Of a stretch of 64,000 bases of DNA, positions 23,491 to 34,700 are shown in pieces. The first letter of the stretch is position 1, and each line of letters starts with the position of its first letter. The stretch is from Klebsormidium nitens. Lineage: Eukaryota > Streptophyta > Klebsormidiophyceae > Klebsormidiales > Klebsormidiaceae. The position numbers and the translations under genes are program-made. The notes under the pieces were generated by a model. It searched no databases, was not told where the DNA came from, and saw only the letters and a list, made by a program, of their open reading frames with translations. The DNA is taken from NCBI GenBank assembly GCA_000708835.1, contig DF237437.1:2628-66627 (forward strand), written 5' to 3'.

Positions 23491-24218
23491 TCTGTGAGGG
23501 GGGTTGCAGCAGAATCACTGCCGTCTGGATAAGCTAGCGTCACTCGCTGTCGTATACTGTACAGCAGAACAACGACAAGCCAAAGCTGCGCCACCTCAAT
23601 GCTCCTGGACCAGGGCTAGCCGTTAGAGTGGCGTCAGCTTCGCAGTTTCACACTAGATAGCTCAAAATCAAATTGCGCCGCCCTGACAGTGAATGCTTGA
23701 AGTTGGATGTTTGGAAATCGGAAACTCTTTTCTTGATGCCATGATGGCCCGTCATACAGCTTATATATGTATGCTTAACGATGTATTGAGCCTCCTCGGG
23801 GTAGTCAAATTTCCAAGGATCGCAGCTGTTGGATGGGGATCGGAGGGTCAGATTTGCTCCCTTAATGCTCCCGGGGTAAACCACTGCCTTATAGGGGCTC
23901 CATAACCTCTCGTGACGTGTTGCCCTATTATTTGTATATTTCTGCAATTTGGTACGACCAATCTGATTCCCTCCTCGAGAAGGAGGACAAACTTCGTCAC
24001 AAAATCTCAAAGGAAGGGGGCGCAGGTGTGGTGGCCCCCACAGTGCAAGGGCTGCCTTTTGAGCAGGACAATTGCACATCCTCTCATGAGTGGATCAAGC
24101 TCTGAGCAAGACAACACCTATAGAGATGCAGCTTGCTCAGCGAAGAAAAAACGGGACCACACCAGAAGGGTGCACTGCAGAAGTGCACATGAGTATCGCT
24201 TGATATTTCAAAGAGGAC
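23491..24218. promoter_or_regulatory. Divergent intergenic promoter region
   Basis: About 730 bp lie between two start codons on opposite strands. No motif stands out and no gene is seen. Confidence 0.4.
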
Positions 24219-25960
24219 ATGGATCTTTCAGAGCAGGCGATTGCGGCCATGCTGGCAGACGAGGCCTCCCAGCTGAGACAGGCCGCTGGCTTCCAGGGTT
24301 ACTCGGCGTTTCTGCAGAAACCCGTGCTGCGTGCGCGGCCTAACAAGCAGTTCCTAGCTGCGACTGTGCGGAGCGTAGAGAGTGGTAAGGTCATCTTTGA
24401 CCTTCTACAGCTTTGGTTTCTTGTTGTGGCTTGTGTATTTTCCTCACTGCTTCAAGAATTGCTGCAATCTTGCACCTCTGAAAGGATTGCGAGTTTGGTC
24501 ACATCTCGCAACAAGCTGATTGCATTACATAGATATCAGCATGTGAGCAGTTGGTTCTTTCTCAACCCCTGCCAATCACTTCACTGACACCGCCCAGTCA
24601 TGTACCAACGACCAAATGTTTACTGCAAGTCATAACGTCAGGCTCCTGGGAAATCTGAGGTCTGCTTGATTGCCCCGTAGCCCTTCGTTCCAAACATTTT
24701 TCACTCCCCCTATCTCCTTTGCAGCAAACCGCATGGCCCAGGTCTCTGAGATGTGGCATCAGCGTCAGAAGGAGCTCAGTGAGGAAGAGGGGTCTGGCAG
24801 AAAAGCCAGAGGAAGCGGTGCTGCTGGACGCCGAAAAGATTCGGGAACCAGTGGCAAGGATTCAAGTCGAAGAGGGGCCACGATCAAGCTGAAATCCCCT
24901 CTGAATACAGAAGCAGAGCGTGCTGTAAGAGAAGATGGTAGACAAGAAAATCATGCCAAGGGCCGCCACAAAGGTTTTCCCCAGGAAAGGGGAAACGGCA
25001 GCGAGGATGAGACTCCCTCGGAGGATGACAGTGATGTGAGCGGCTTCAGTGGAGAGCGGCCGGCAGCGCGCGTCCATAGAAGAAGGCGACAATCGATTGA
25101 AAGGAGTCAGCACGCGTTGGAAAATGAGGGGGAGCAGATAGGCCCAAGTGCCGCTGGGGAGGGCGACGATGCGCAAGAAGTGGAGCTGGATGAGTTCCTT
25201 CACAGCAGGTGAGAGATGATGGGGAAGCTGGAAAGGGCAGGTAATGCTTGACAATCATGCCGAGAGAGCGGGGGCATATTGTGTCTTACGCGGCATGTTT
25301 TTTCCTGATGTCTTGTCTTCGTTGTCAATAAAGTTGTCCGTCTGGTGTCAGAACTGCAGGCCTGAATTGCAACATTGAGTGTGAGTCTTGTTGGGGGAAT
25401 CCGGGCACGTGTCCTCCGAAAGCCAATCCGAGCCAATCTGTTGATCCCTCTTCGTTTGTCATCCACCTGTCACAAGGCAAGGGTTATGTTGTACAATGGT
25501 GATCAATGGGAGACTGACTCAGGAATTGTGTATTTTGGTCGAGTCTGTTCCTATGTTCATAAAACTTCGTGTGATACAAACATACTCCACCATCACGAGA
25601 GTGTTCTTTGCTTTCAGGAAGAAACGAGGACGGGGAGCCGTTGGTTCGAGGATGGATGAGCCAGGACCGTTTGCAGCTGCGATGGGCGGCGATGAGATAG
25701 ATGACAGGGGCACATCCGCAAGAGTCCCAATTGTGTTGGGACCCCAGCTTCCGGCAGAACTCGAGGAGAAACGGAAGAGAGAAAAGCGTTCAAGAACGGA
25801 GGCATTCTTGGTTGATCACAGTTCACCTAGTAAATCGGGGAAGAAGCATAGAACTGACGAAGGAAAAAGAGCAAGAAAAGAAGAGAGGCGAAAGCGAAGG
25901 CTAGAGAAGGAGAGACTACGGGAAGCTAAGCGTCGAAAGAAGTCGTCAAAACATGAGTGA
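24219..25960 (+). CDS. Lysine-rich, probably nuclear protein conserved in plants
   Basis: Three exons (24219-24384, 24725-25208, 25618-25960) give 330 residues. The N-terminal 75 residues look conserved: ASQLRQAAGFQGYSAFLQKP, RPNKQFLAATVRSVESANR, QVSEMWHQRQKE. The middle is acidic and serine-rich, with runs such as DETPSEDDSDVSGFSGE followed by RVHRRRRQS. The third exon has GPQLPAELEEKRKREKRSR and a highly basic tail KEERRKRRLEKERLREAKRR ending KKSSKHE, typical of nuclear RNA-processing-associated proteins. I recall similar uncharacterised plant proteins with the RPN-x-x-FL and EMW elements but cannot name a symbol. There is no catalytic domain. Junction phases close exactly. Function is unknown; a nuclear or spliceosome-associated role is inferred from composition only. 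Confidence 0.8.
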
Positions 25961-26774
25961 CGCAATTTGGGGGGATAATTGATCTCCCACTGCGCAGCTC
26001 TTTGTTCTTGCCCAAGCCGCCATTTGTGTGAGCATCTAGGGCTTCTGAAAGCAGGCGAGCAAAAGAACATGTCCGGGGTGAGCCCAAAAAGCTTGGATGC
26101 CTCCGTTCTTGTTTGCTTCTACAGCGTACGACTTTTTTGCCTTGATGAAAATTCGGAGTCTACAACTTCGTGGTGAACACCGTGTGTGAATATGTTAAGT
26201 TCAATTCACCGTACGCTCATCAGTAAGCTCCTCTTATAACTGATCGGAAGCATATGCGGCGGCACTTTGTGCAGGCCTAGCGGCGCATGTATGTACCTCA
26301 TGTCAACATGTAGGATAAGCAACCTCTTATATAGCTTGAATTGTCGGGATTGCCAGTGCGCACGGCGGCCAGGACCCGTCATACCGCGTCCTCAGGCATA
26401 TGTGCGTTGCATTCCAAGAAGCATCAGCTATTCAATGGTTGGCTGCAACGATTCTAATTTTGATTGCATTGAGGTCAATCGAGATGACATGGCCGCATGG
26501 CTTCATGTCAAGGATCTGCGGGCGGAATGCGGCGCCGCCACATGGTTCCATTGAAAGTTCGGATTACATACACGGGTTGCTCATGCTCGATCATGTAGTC
26601 GACTGCACAGTAACTACTATAGGCCAGTGCATTTTCATTTGCATCGACCAAATGGTACAAACCTGGCAATTCTTGTACGCACTTGTATCATTTAAGAATG
26701 TAAGGAAAGGCGCAGATAATAGCTTTGAATCATACACACGTCTGAAGTGTCTTGGACGGTCCAACCTGCCATGT
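25961..26774. other. Short convergent intergenic region
   Basis: This lies between the 3' ends of the basic nuclear protein and the gamma carbonic anhydrase gene. No gene, repeat or RNA is recognised. Confidence 0.6.
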
Positions 26775-29700
26775 CTACCTAAGAGTGACAGTACCCCCTG
26801 TTGGAGTGGTGTCAAGTTCCTTCTTCCTGATAATACCGATATGCGAATCATAGTCGTCGCTTTGCAACTCGTCCTTCGCCCTCGCCTCTTTATCCGCCTC
26901 AATCTGCTCGAAGCTCTTTGCGTTCTCCTCTGCGTGCACCTGCGCCGACTCGAAGTAGCTCTCGGCAGACTTGGTGATGAAGGCCGTCTCCTCGGCCGTC
27001 AGCTTCCTCAGGAACTTGGCGGGGTTACCAGCCCAGATCTGCAGGCGAAAGAGGAGAAATTAGAGCAAGAACGAAAACCTATGCTCTCAGAAGTAAGAAG
27101 CTACGTAAAGTGCTGGCAGTCTCGTGCTGGGCCTCCCACCTATGCCGAGACGCGAGAGTCGCTTGCTGAAATTGAAAGACAAGATTCTGTTCCTCTGTTG
27201 CCCATTTTAAAGGAGCGGAAGCAATAGAGACATTGTAAAGAAGGCTGACCGTATAGTAGAATTGGATGGGCGAACCCTCCGGATACCATACCCAGCCAGT
27301 CTGACCAAAACAAGACCCTTCTCAGCTGACCAGCCTCCACCATCGAACGACAGCCAGTCGAAATGCTGCTGATTTCAATGCCCGAAATATACATACTCAG
27401 GAGCATGCACTCTGTGCCACGGAAGCTTCTTCCAAGCCGTTGCTCAGCCGCTCACCTCGCCAGCGGGGACGGTGGTCTTCTGGGTGACGAGCGAGCCCGC
27501 GGCGACCATGGCGCCCTTTTGGACTGTGACTCCGTCCAGCAGCGTGCTGCCCATGCCCACAAACGACTCGTCCTCGACCGTGCACGCGTGCAGGATGGCG
27601 TTGTGGCCTGCAACAGAGGGAAAGGATGTGAGAAGCAAAGAAGAGTTCATGTCCTTTTTTAAAGATTGGCGCCGTGCCCTGTAACGGAGGGAAAGGACGT
27701 GATAAAGGAAAAGGAGAGTCTTTTTTCCGAAAGAATGGCGTTGTGGCCTGCAGCAAAAAGGAAGGAGCTAGAGAAGGACGAAGAATGGTCTTCTTTCCAT
27801 CAGATTGGCGTTGTGGCCTGCGGCAGAGCAAAAAGGTGAGGATCAAAGGCGCTAGATCCTGTTTTCATCACGTTGGCCAGCTCGGGGAGAGCTAACGACT
27901 GTGAAGCAATCTGTTGCTCGTCTTGTTCAGATCAGAAAGGCGTTTCTGGCCTGCAACAGAGTGACAGGGTGTGAGTGGACAAGAGAAGACTCCTGCTTCC
28001 GTCCAATTGGCGTTGTGGCCTGCAGCAGAGCGAAAGGATGTGAGAAGCAAAGAGGAATAGTCTCAATCTCGTCAGATTGGCGTCATGGCCTGCACCGAAG
28101 CGGGAATAGGTGGGAGGATACAGAATGATCCCGTGTTTTGGCGGGCAGCAGAGCGGATCGACCGACGAGACCGCATGCAAATCTTGTTGAAACCAGGATG
28201 ACGTTGTTGCCTGCAGCAGAGCGAAGGAGAGTGAGGAGAAACAATGTTTCAACTCGTTGTTTTCCAGGTGATTGAGCTAGAAGAGAGTAGGCGGGTGTGC
28301 AGAAGAAAAAAGTTTTCTTTCTCAGAATGGTGTCATGGCCTGCTAGAGATAGGGAGAAGAGATTGTGCCACCTTTTCAAATTGGTCGCATCAAGTTTGAA
28401 ACAGAGCGAACGGGAAATGATGTATACTGGGAGTCTTGAAAGATATAGGGGTGAATCGATAGGGGAAACTCGTCCAACAGCTGGCGATGCGATTTCGGGC
28501 CAAGAGCCCGGCAGAGGCAGTGAACGGGCCGAGAAAGGCATGCGTATGGAGTCGCTTGTGCCTGGTGAGAAATTGTTCGTATACAACAGACGTGCATACA
28601 ACGAGCTGAATTTAGCTCTAGGCTTCAATTAACCAACAATTGCACGAGGGAAAGCTGTCTGACTGGGAGCAGAGCAGAAGAAGAAGTTGCACCTGGAACA
28701 GATCGCTCCTATTTGTACTCTAGTGACTGAAGAAAATTGGAGCTCTCAGGTGACCCCCCTCGCAGCCCGATCAGAGTGATTGCAATGAACAGCGATCTTC
28801 TGAAACTGACGGCCCCTGCAAGATAGGATCTTGCGCCGATAATATGAGTACACTGGTTCAACCGCCATCAAGGTTTGAAGGCAAGGCTCCGGTCTGCTCC
28901 GACAGACTCCCTAAAGCAGTGGGGCAAGAATAGTGGGGAAAAGGAAGAGGACTCACCGATGGTGACTTTGCTGCCGATGGTGGTCGGGAGCACGTTGCCG
29001 CTGATGTTAGTCTTGGCGACGTGCACAATGCTGCCGTCCTGGATGTTGGTCATGGCCCCCACCTTGATGCTGTTCACGTCGCCTGGAGAAAAAAAGGAGG
29101 AGTTCAGCAGCAGAAACATGTCAGTTGGACAGATTGACGAAAGTCAGAAAGAGAGCAGATTCTACTCAAGGAACAAAAACAGTAGACACTCTACTCAAGG
29201 GAACAAAAACAGTAGAGGCGGGGGGGGGAACTGCAGCTACCCTGAGGAGGACAGCAGACGTTCTTATTGTTGTCACTAACAAGCAGGGAAGAAGAGATGA
29301 AAATTAACAGGAAGCAACCGCTCTCTGTCCGAGCGTGCGCCTGGTTCAAGCGCAAATGAATGGGTGAGGATTGCAACAAATTAGCCTGCAGAGTCCTTTT
29401 GTATATACAGGAGAAAGAGCACAATCCCCATACTCACCTCGCAAGATTGCACCATACCAGATTGAGGACTTGGGCCCAACCTCAACATCCCCAATCACAG
29501 AAGCACTTGGGGCAACAAAGGTGGTGGAGGGAACATGAGGCTTCTTGCCCATCAGGTTCATGAGCGTCCGGTGCCGGGAGACTGCCGAGAGAAACGCAAT
29601 TGTTCAGCGCCACAAAGGCCAGCGAAGCCGCAGATTGGGAGTGTCATTCTCTAGCTCAACGACTGAGAATCATTGCAGCCAGGACAGTCGCCTAAGCACA

Positions 29701-30745
29701 AGCAAAACCTCAACAATGCTAGCAAGCACAGGTGCAGAAGAAGTTATCAATTAGAAACTTCCTGAGTTTGTAGGCTTTTCCAGGAGCCCTGCCACCGGCC
29801 TTGACATACATTGACCGGACTCAATTTCCATGATGTTGCATCCAAACATCAACAGCATCATTTGCACCATTACCAAGATCAAATAAGCGGTGAATATGAG
29901 GGAGACATAGAAGATGTTACAAGGGCGCACTTGTCCAAGGAACAAGGCAAGATCGATTGAATCAGTGGCAGATTATAGATGTCCTGCGCAAATGCTAAAT
30001 CCTTCCAAGCCAAATTAATAATGCACAGTGTAAATGCTGATCGTCCAGGCAATTTTGATCTTTGGCTTTACATAACCTATTGCTTCTGACTTATGAGCAG
30101 CAAAATCAACTAGAAAAGAATACCACAGAAATACTTTTGCTGAAGCAAAGAGGCCTGTACATTTTGCCGGCAGCTCGGTCAACACATATTCTGGTGAATC
30201 GAATGCAGCAAATGGCAGCGCCAATTGCAACTTCCTACAAGAATGATCTTCAAGTGGTCGAAGAAACGGCTTTGGCAGCATGCAAAAGCTGATACCAGGT
30301 GTTGAAACTCTGTGCTTGGTCTTTCTCCAGAGCTTAACAAAAATTACATTCAAGTGAAATGCTTATCACAGAAGACGGTGCATTCTTCAGAGCTTTGATA
30401 CTCAGCAACCTAACTGCCTTTACATCGAGAGATCGGAGAGTGATGAAAGCTTTCAAAAGGGTATCAAAGCAGATTGCACACAAACATCTGTATTCCTGAT
30501 GGCACGGCACGCAACAAAGCCCGCATATTGTTCATAAACTCAGACGTGCTTCAATGTTCCAGACATTTCGGAGCACATGAAAAAGACCAAAGGAGAGTTC
30601 TTGCAGATCCGCAGATTGCAAGGTACTCACGCTGCTCCTTGTATGCATTGGTGCCTTGCAAAGCACAACCCAGCCGATCAATGGCCTGGCCTGTCTCCCT
30701 GATCCAGAACCCAATGCTATACAGTGCTCTCCCAAGCGAGCCCAT
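26775..30745 (-). CDS. GAMMACA: Mitochondrial gamma carbonic anhydrase (complex I subunit)
   Basis: Five exons (30745-30631, 29581-29438, 29082-28957, 27607-27456, 27038-26775) give 266 residues, matching plant gamma-CA1/2/3. The N-terminus MGSLGRALYSIGFWIRETGQ is nearly that of Arabidopsis and includes the short mitochondrial signal. The left-handed beta-helix follows: APSASVIGDVEVG, SSIWYGAILRGDVNSI, TNIQDGSIVHVAKTN, TIGHNAILHACTVEDESF and GMGSTLLDGV, then VWAGNPAKF-type IWAGNPAKFLRKLT and a C-terminal helix. All three zinc-ligand histidines are present (107, 130, 135), as in the active-type gamma-CAs rather than the gamma-CAL subunits. The protein forms the trimeric matrix-exposed domain of plant mitochondrial complex I. 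Intron 4 contains an array of copies of the exon 4 edge. Confidence 0.95.
27597..28345 (-). repeat. About ten tandem copies (~70 bp) of the gamma-CA exon 4 acceptor edge
   Basis: On the plus strand the core GGCGTTGTGGCCTGCAGCAG recurs, more or less altered, near 27605 (the true exon edge), 27676, 27745, 27815, 27875, 27948, 28017, 28087, 28140, 28208 and 28337. Spacing is mostly 57-73 bp. In transcript sense each unit ends in a CTGCAG-GCCACAACGCC-like acceptor. Several keep an intact AG and about 13 bases of exon. Confidence 0.85.
29162..29219 (-). repeat. 29-bp tandem duplication in gamma-CA intron 2
   Basis: The unit CTACTCAAGG-AACAAAAACAGTAGA occurs twice in succession with one extra G and differences at its end. 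A partial third unit (TTCTACTCAAGG context) starts the array. Confidence 0.8.
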
Positions 30746-31756
30746 GGTCAATCAGGTGGCAACCGCCAATCAACTGGCTTCTGGCCTTGGACTAGATAAA
30801 CCTCTGCTGATTGAGCGGACGCCTTCCTCTGTTGAACAATGTTCTACACTACCTAAAAAATGGTCGGTGGCACGCCCAAAGTTTCGTCCTGGTCAAGAGG
30901 GCAGTGATCCGGCCGCCTCCACATGCAGATGAGATATGAATCCAGTAGCCTCACTTCCAATCCAGATGGGAGAAAAACTTCGGGATCAAGCCTTCTGAGA
31001 AGGACGAAGGCCCCTGCAAGCTGACCAGGGGCCTGGGGCCACGGCTCCAGCTACCTATACTCGAGTATGCAGCACTGCCAACTTGAACTGGGCTTGCGGC
31101 AGCCGGTCTGCAGAAGCATCCTACGCCGGTGGATACCAATCGAGCTGATCGGACGATTAGCGTCAATCAGGCTTGCTGCGTGACTGCTTGTCCGTCGGTA
31201 AATCTTGGATATATATGGACGGTCTCCAGCTCAGTCTTGGTCACCGGCTTTAGTGCAACAACGATCCGATCGCGATGTCATTGCCAATGCATTTTTTCAA
31301 CCTACCAGGCCTACCTAAATGCAGTATACGATATCGAGTGCGCAAGTCCCACATGGAAACCAATCCTTAGAAGCTCTAACACACACAAGACCGCTTTGGC
31401 GGCAGCGCCAGCAAATGACCGCAAAGCCGAGTAGGTCGAGTTCTGCCGGAGGAGGCTTCACCACCGAGTATATCGGGGGTATATCCCTGCCTTAATTCCG
31501 GTACTCATTCGACTTTGTAATGATGCATGATACGTTGAGTCGACCACTTGCTAAGTTGCTGATTCAAATGGTGGATCCTCATCAAGGCTTCAGTGTCTTT
31601 ATGCGTGGAACGGCCCTACTGAAACGAATGTCAGGCCGATTTGAGTGAGATTAAGTGTGCACACCTTCTGAGCTCGCGCATGGCTACCGCAAAGCATTTA
31701 ATCGTTACACAAGATATCCGCGGGCACTTAGCTTGCAAAAACTGAGGCTGGAATAC
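30746..31756. other. Intergenic region between gamma-CA promoter and DGK 3' end
   Basis: No gene is seen. It presumably includes the gamma-CA promoter and 5' UTR. A TATATATGG motif occurs near 31208 without clear assignment. Confidence 0.5.
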
Positions 31757-34700
31757 TCAATGTGTCCGCTTGACTCGGTCCACTGCCGCTTCCTCTTCTC
31801 TCTGCACCATTTCTACTTCCCCTGTCCTTGCCTTAGCCCCTTGCACCCCCTCTTTCGCTCTCTCCACCACCTCCGCGGGGGGCTTTGGCGGACCGGGCGC
31901 AGTCTGCGCAACCGTCTGGCCCAGCGTGCTGGAGCGAACCTTGCTCCCCTTGGTGGCTAACACGACCGACTGGCCGCTGTGCGTGATGTGCAGCACGGCC
32001 GGGGGCTTGCTTGGATCGCAGGGTTGCACCCACGGTTCGCCGTCCATTTGCAAGTACGCGCGCGGGGCGCGCTCCCCGTGCAGCTCTACCACCAACGCGT
32101 GCGCCTGCACCAGCAGAGAAGGCATTCTCGAATTTTCTGGGAAGCAATTTTAAGTGAATCTCGACATCAATTTTGGAAGGAGCAGACAAAGGATGCATAC
32201 ATTGAGAGGTCCTATGAAAAGGAATAAGGAGCGGGCAATCTTGGTAGTAAGCTTGACCTTCTAATCAAGTAAGCTTGTGGGGTTCTGCGGATTGGAACAT
32301 GCTCCGCTGTGCGCTGACCAGCAGTCGGCCGCATATGGCTCTCTCGTGTGATGTACAGCTGTCCTCGTAAGACTTCCCATCGGTTTCAAATGCTCGGAGT
32401 GTGGTCTCTGATTCTGGACCGTATGTGTGGTCTTTGATCGATAATGGAATAGCATCCGACGCCTCACATTCTGCGGACCACAAAGTCGCAAGTTGAGATC
32501 GTTGGGATGGCACTATTGACACAAAGAGCGGTGTAATGCTGCAACTAACCTGCACGAGTCGGCGCCCGTGCGCGGCCTTGGCCATGACGGCCGCGGTGTG
32601 CCAGCCGTCGGTGAAGGCCACGACCTCCAGCAGGCCGTCGTCCACCGTGGCAGGAACGAAGCCATGCTGCACAACCACCGGATCATGCCACGTCAGCACC
32701 AGGTCGTGGCATGACACATCTTATCGCAAAACGTAGCGGCCAGGGTGAGCCAGGATTAGGCGAGTGGTGCTTTGCGGACTCTCTGCTGCAGGCTCCTCCA
32801 GCCCGTGTGCAAATTATACAACCATACTCGATGCGAGTCGCTTCCTCGTATTCCAATTGCAGCTCAGAGTCGGTATGGTTTTCTATCATTCCCCACTTGA
32901 TCGAGTCCTAGCCAGGAAGGTCTGGATATCTGCAAATAACCGACTGTCAAGACGAGCAGTACCTAAGCTCCGCCCATCCTATGTTGGTGAATGATAGACG
33001 AGGCTACACGACTTTGAGTCAACCCAAAGGCTCCGCCAGGGGTAGGGCTGGGGCATACCTTGGCCTGTTCACTGCGGCTTGGGTGGCCCCAGGGGTCTCG
33101 ACCCCCAGCGTAGCTTTGTAGGTTCAGCACCACCACCGCACGAACGCTGCATCCAAGCAGCATTCTTACTCACGTCAGCTGCTAGCAAGGTGGGACTTGA
33201 TTAGCCGCTCGGCCCTCACGATCCCGGAATTTTCATGCCCAGATTGATTCGAGCTGACAACTGGACCTTTCTAAGTGACATTCGGATGCGATTTAAAGAG
33301 AAACGGGAGAACCGGGAGAACCCTACGCCTAGGCAGTTTCTTTGCAAGAAGCGATCTTGGCAGGGAGTAAAGCGGGGCTCCTGGCACGGAGATTGGAGCG
33401 TCCGATACATTCAGAGCGGTCGAGCGATTTAAAAAACACGTGATCGAGCCGGTGGATACTGACAAAACGACTGCCTCGCTGCAAATGAGTGTCGCGAGAT
33501 GGCAGTTCCGCAACTGAGAGGGCTATGCCTAGGATGAGAAGACGGGGCTCACTTGGAGTTGAGTTCCAGTGGGTGCCACACGCCGTCCTTGCTGGCATAC
33601 TGGATGCGCGCAACCGCGGATACATCGCTGTACCAAAACGGGCGCCCGTTGAGACACCCTGCGCGATGTTTTCAATCCGCCGCAATCTTCTGTAAATTAT
33701 AGCGGAAACGAGCGGATGTACTGACCATCACAACAGGCTCTTAGGGCACTTCGCACCGCAGCAATACCACCAAAACCGGGTCTCCATTTCGCAGCAAGCA
33801 TTCAATCTGCTGAGAGCGGCAGTGCGGGGCTTACTGTGGGGAACAGGAGCAGGGCAGACAGAACCAGCCCTGTGCGCAGCCGTAGTAGCCGTACAAGCCC
33901 TGAAACGCCCACGAAGCAGAGACACGGCCGTCAGATCACGGACCCTCGAGCCTAAGCCGCTGCCCAATCGTTGACACAACCTTAAGGCAACGACCAGAAA
34001 ATTAGGGGATGTCATGCCAATCCGAACCGCCCACGTGGCTGTCCAGTGAGGTGTGTCGCTCTGATTCCTACCTTTCAGTCGATAATAAAATACAGAATTA
34101 GCTGCCACGCTGGCGCTTCCTCGAACCGAAGCCTTTCCGATCGATGCGACCCTGGCACCATATTTTCTCGCACTGCCATGTGACATCCCACCAGCCAGCA
34201 ACAAGATGCACGTGTACCACGCTGTGCACAAGCGCATTTTGAAATGCGTCGACTGAGCGGCAGGGCAGGAGGGAAGATAAACCTACGGCGCACCTGATTG
34301 ACCTTGCGGCCGCGCGCGAGCCATGGCTTGCGCTCGCGCAGGTGGTGGAAGGCGTACGCAGTGTGGGCGTCCATGCCTGCGTGTGCAACGAACACGGGGG
34401 CTAATGCAAGCAGAAGTCTAGCCGAAGGGCGGATTCATCGACCTTCATCAGGAGAACTCTTCGTCAACTGACCGTTGAGTCAATTGGTTCTAAAACAATC
34501 TCCTCGACGCAAGAGGTGCCACCAGAATATGACTTTATCGACTACCCGTTTTAGTCACCAACTGTTGATTCAAGCACTATCATGCCAACACTCCGAAGCC
34601 TCTGGAGCGAAAGGCCGCCCGGTTCTGAAAGGGGGTGGTTTGTGGACAGCGCTCCAGCTAAACACTGTGCTCAGGCACCCGCAAAGGCCTCACGAAGGGA

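Noticed and set aside
33329-33685. DGK exon 8 starting at the AG near 33661
   Set aside because: That acceptor puts the exon in the wrong phase. The AG at 33628-33629 restores phase and gives a family-like sequence leading into [10 protein letters not shown].
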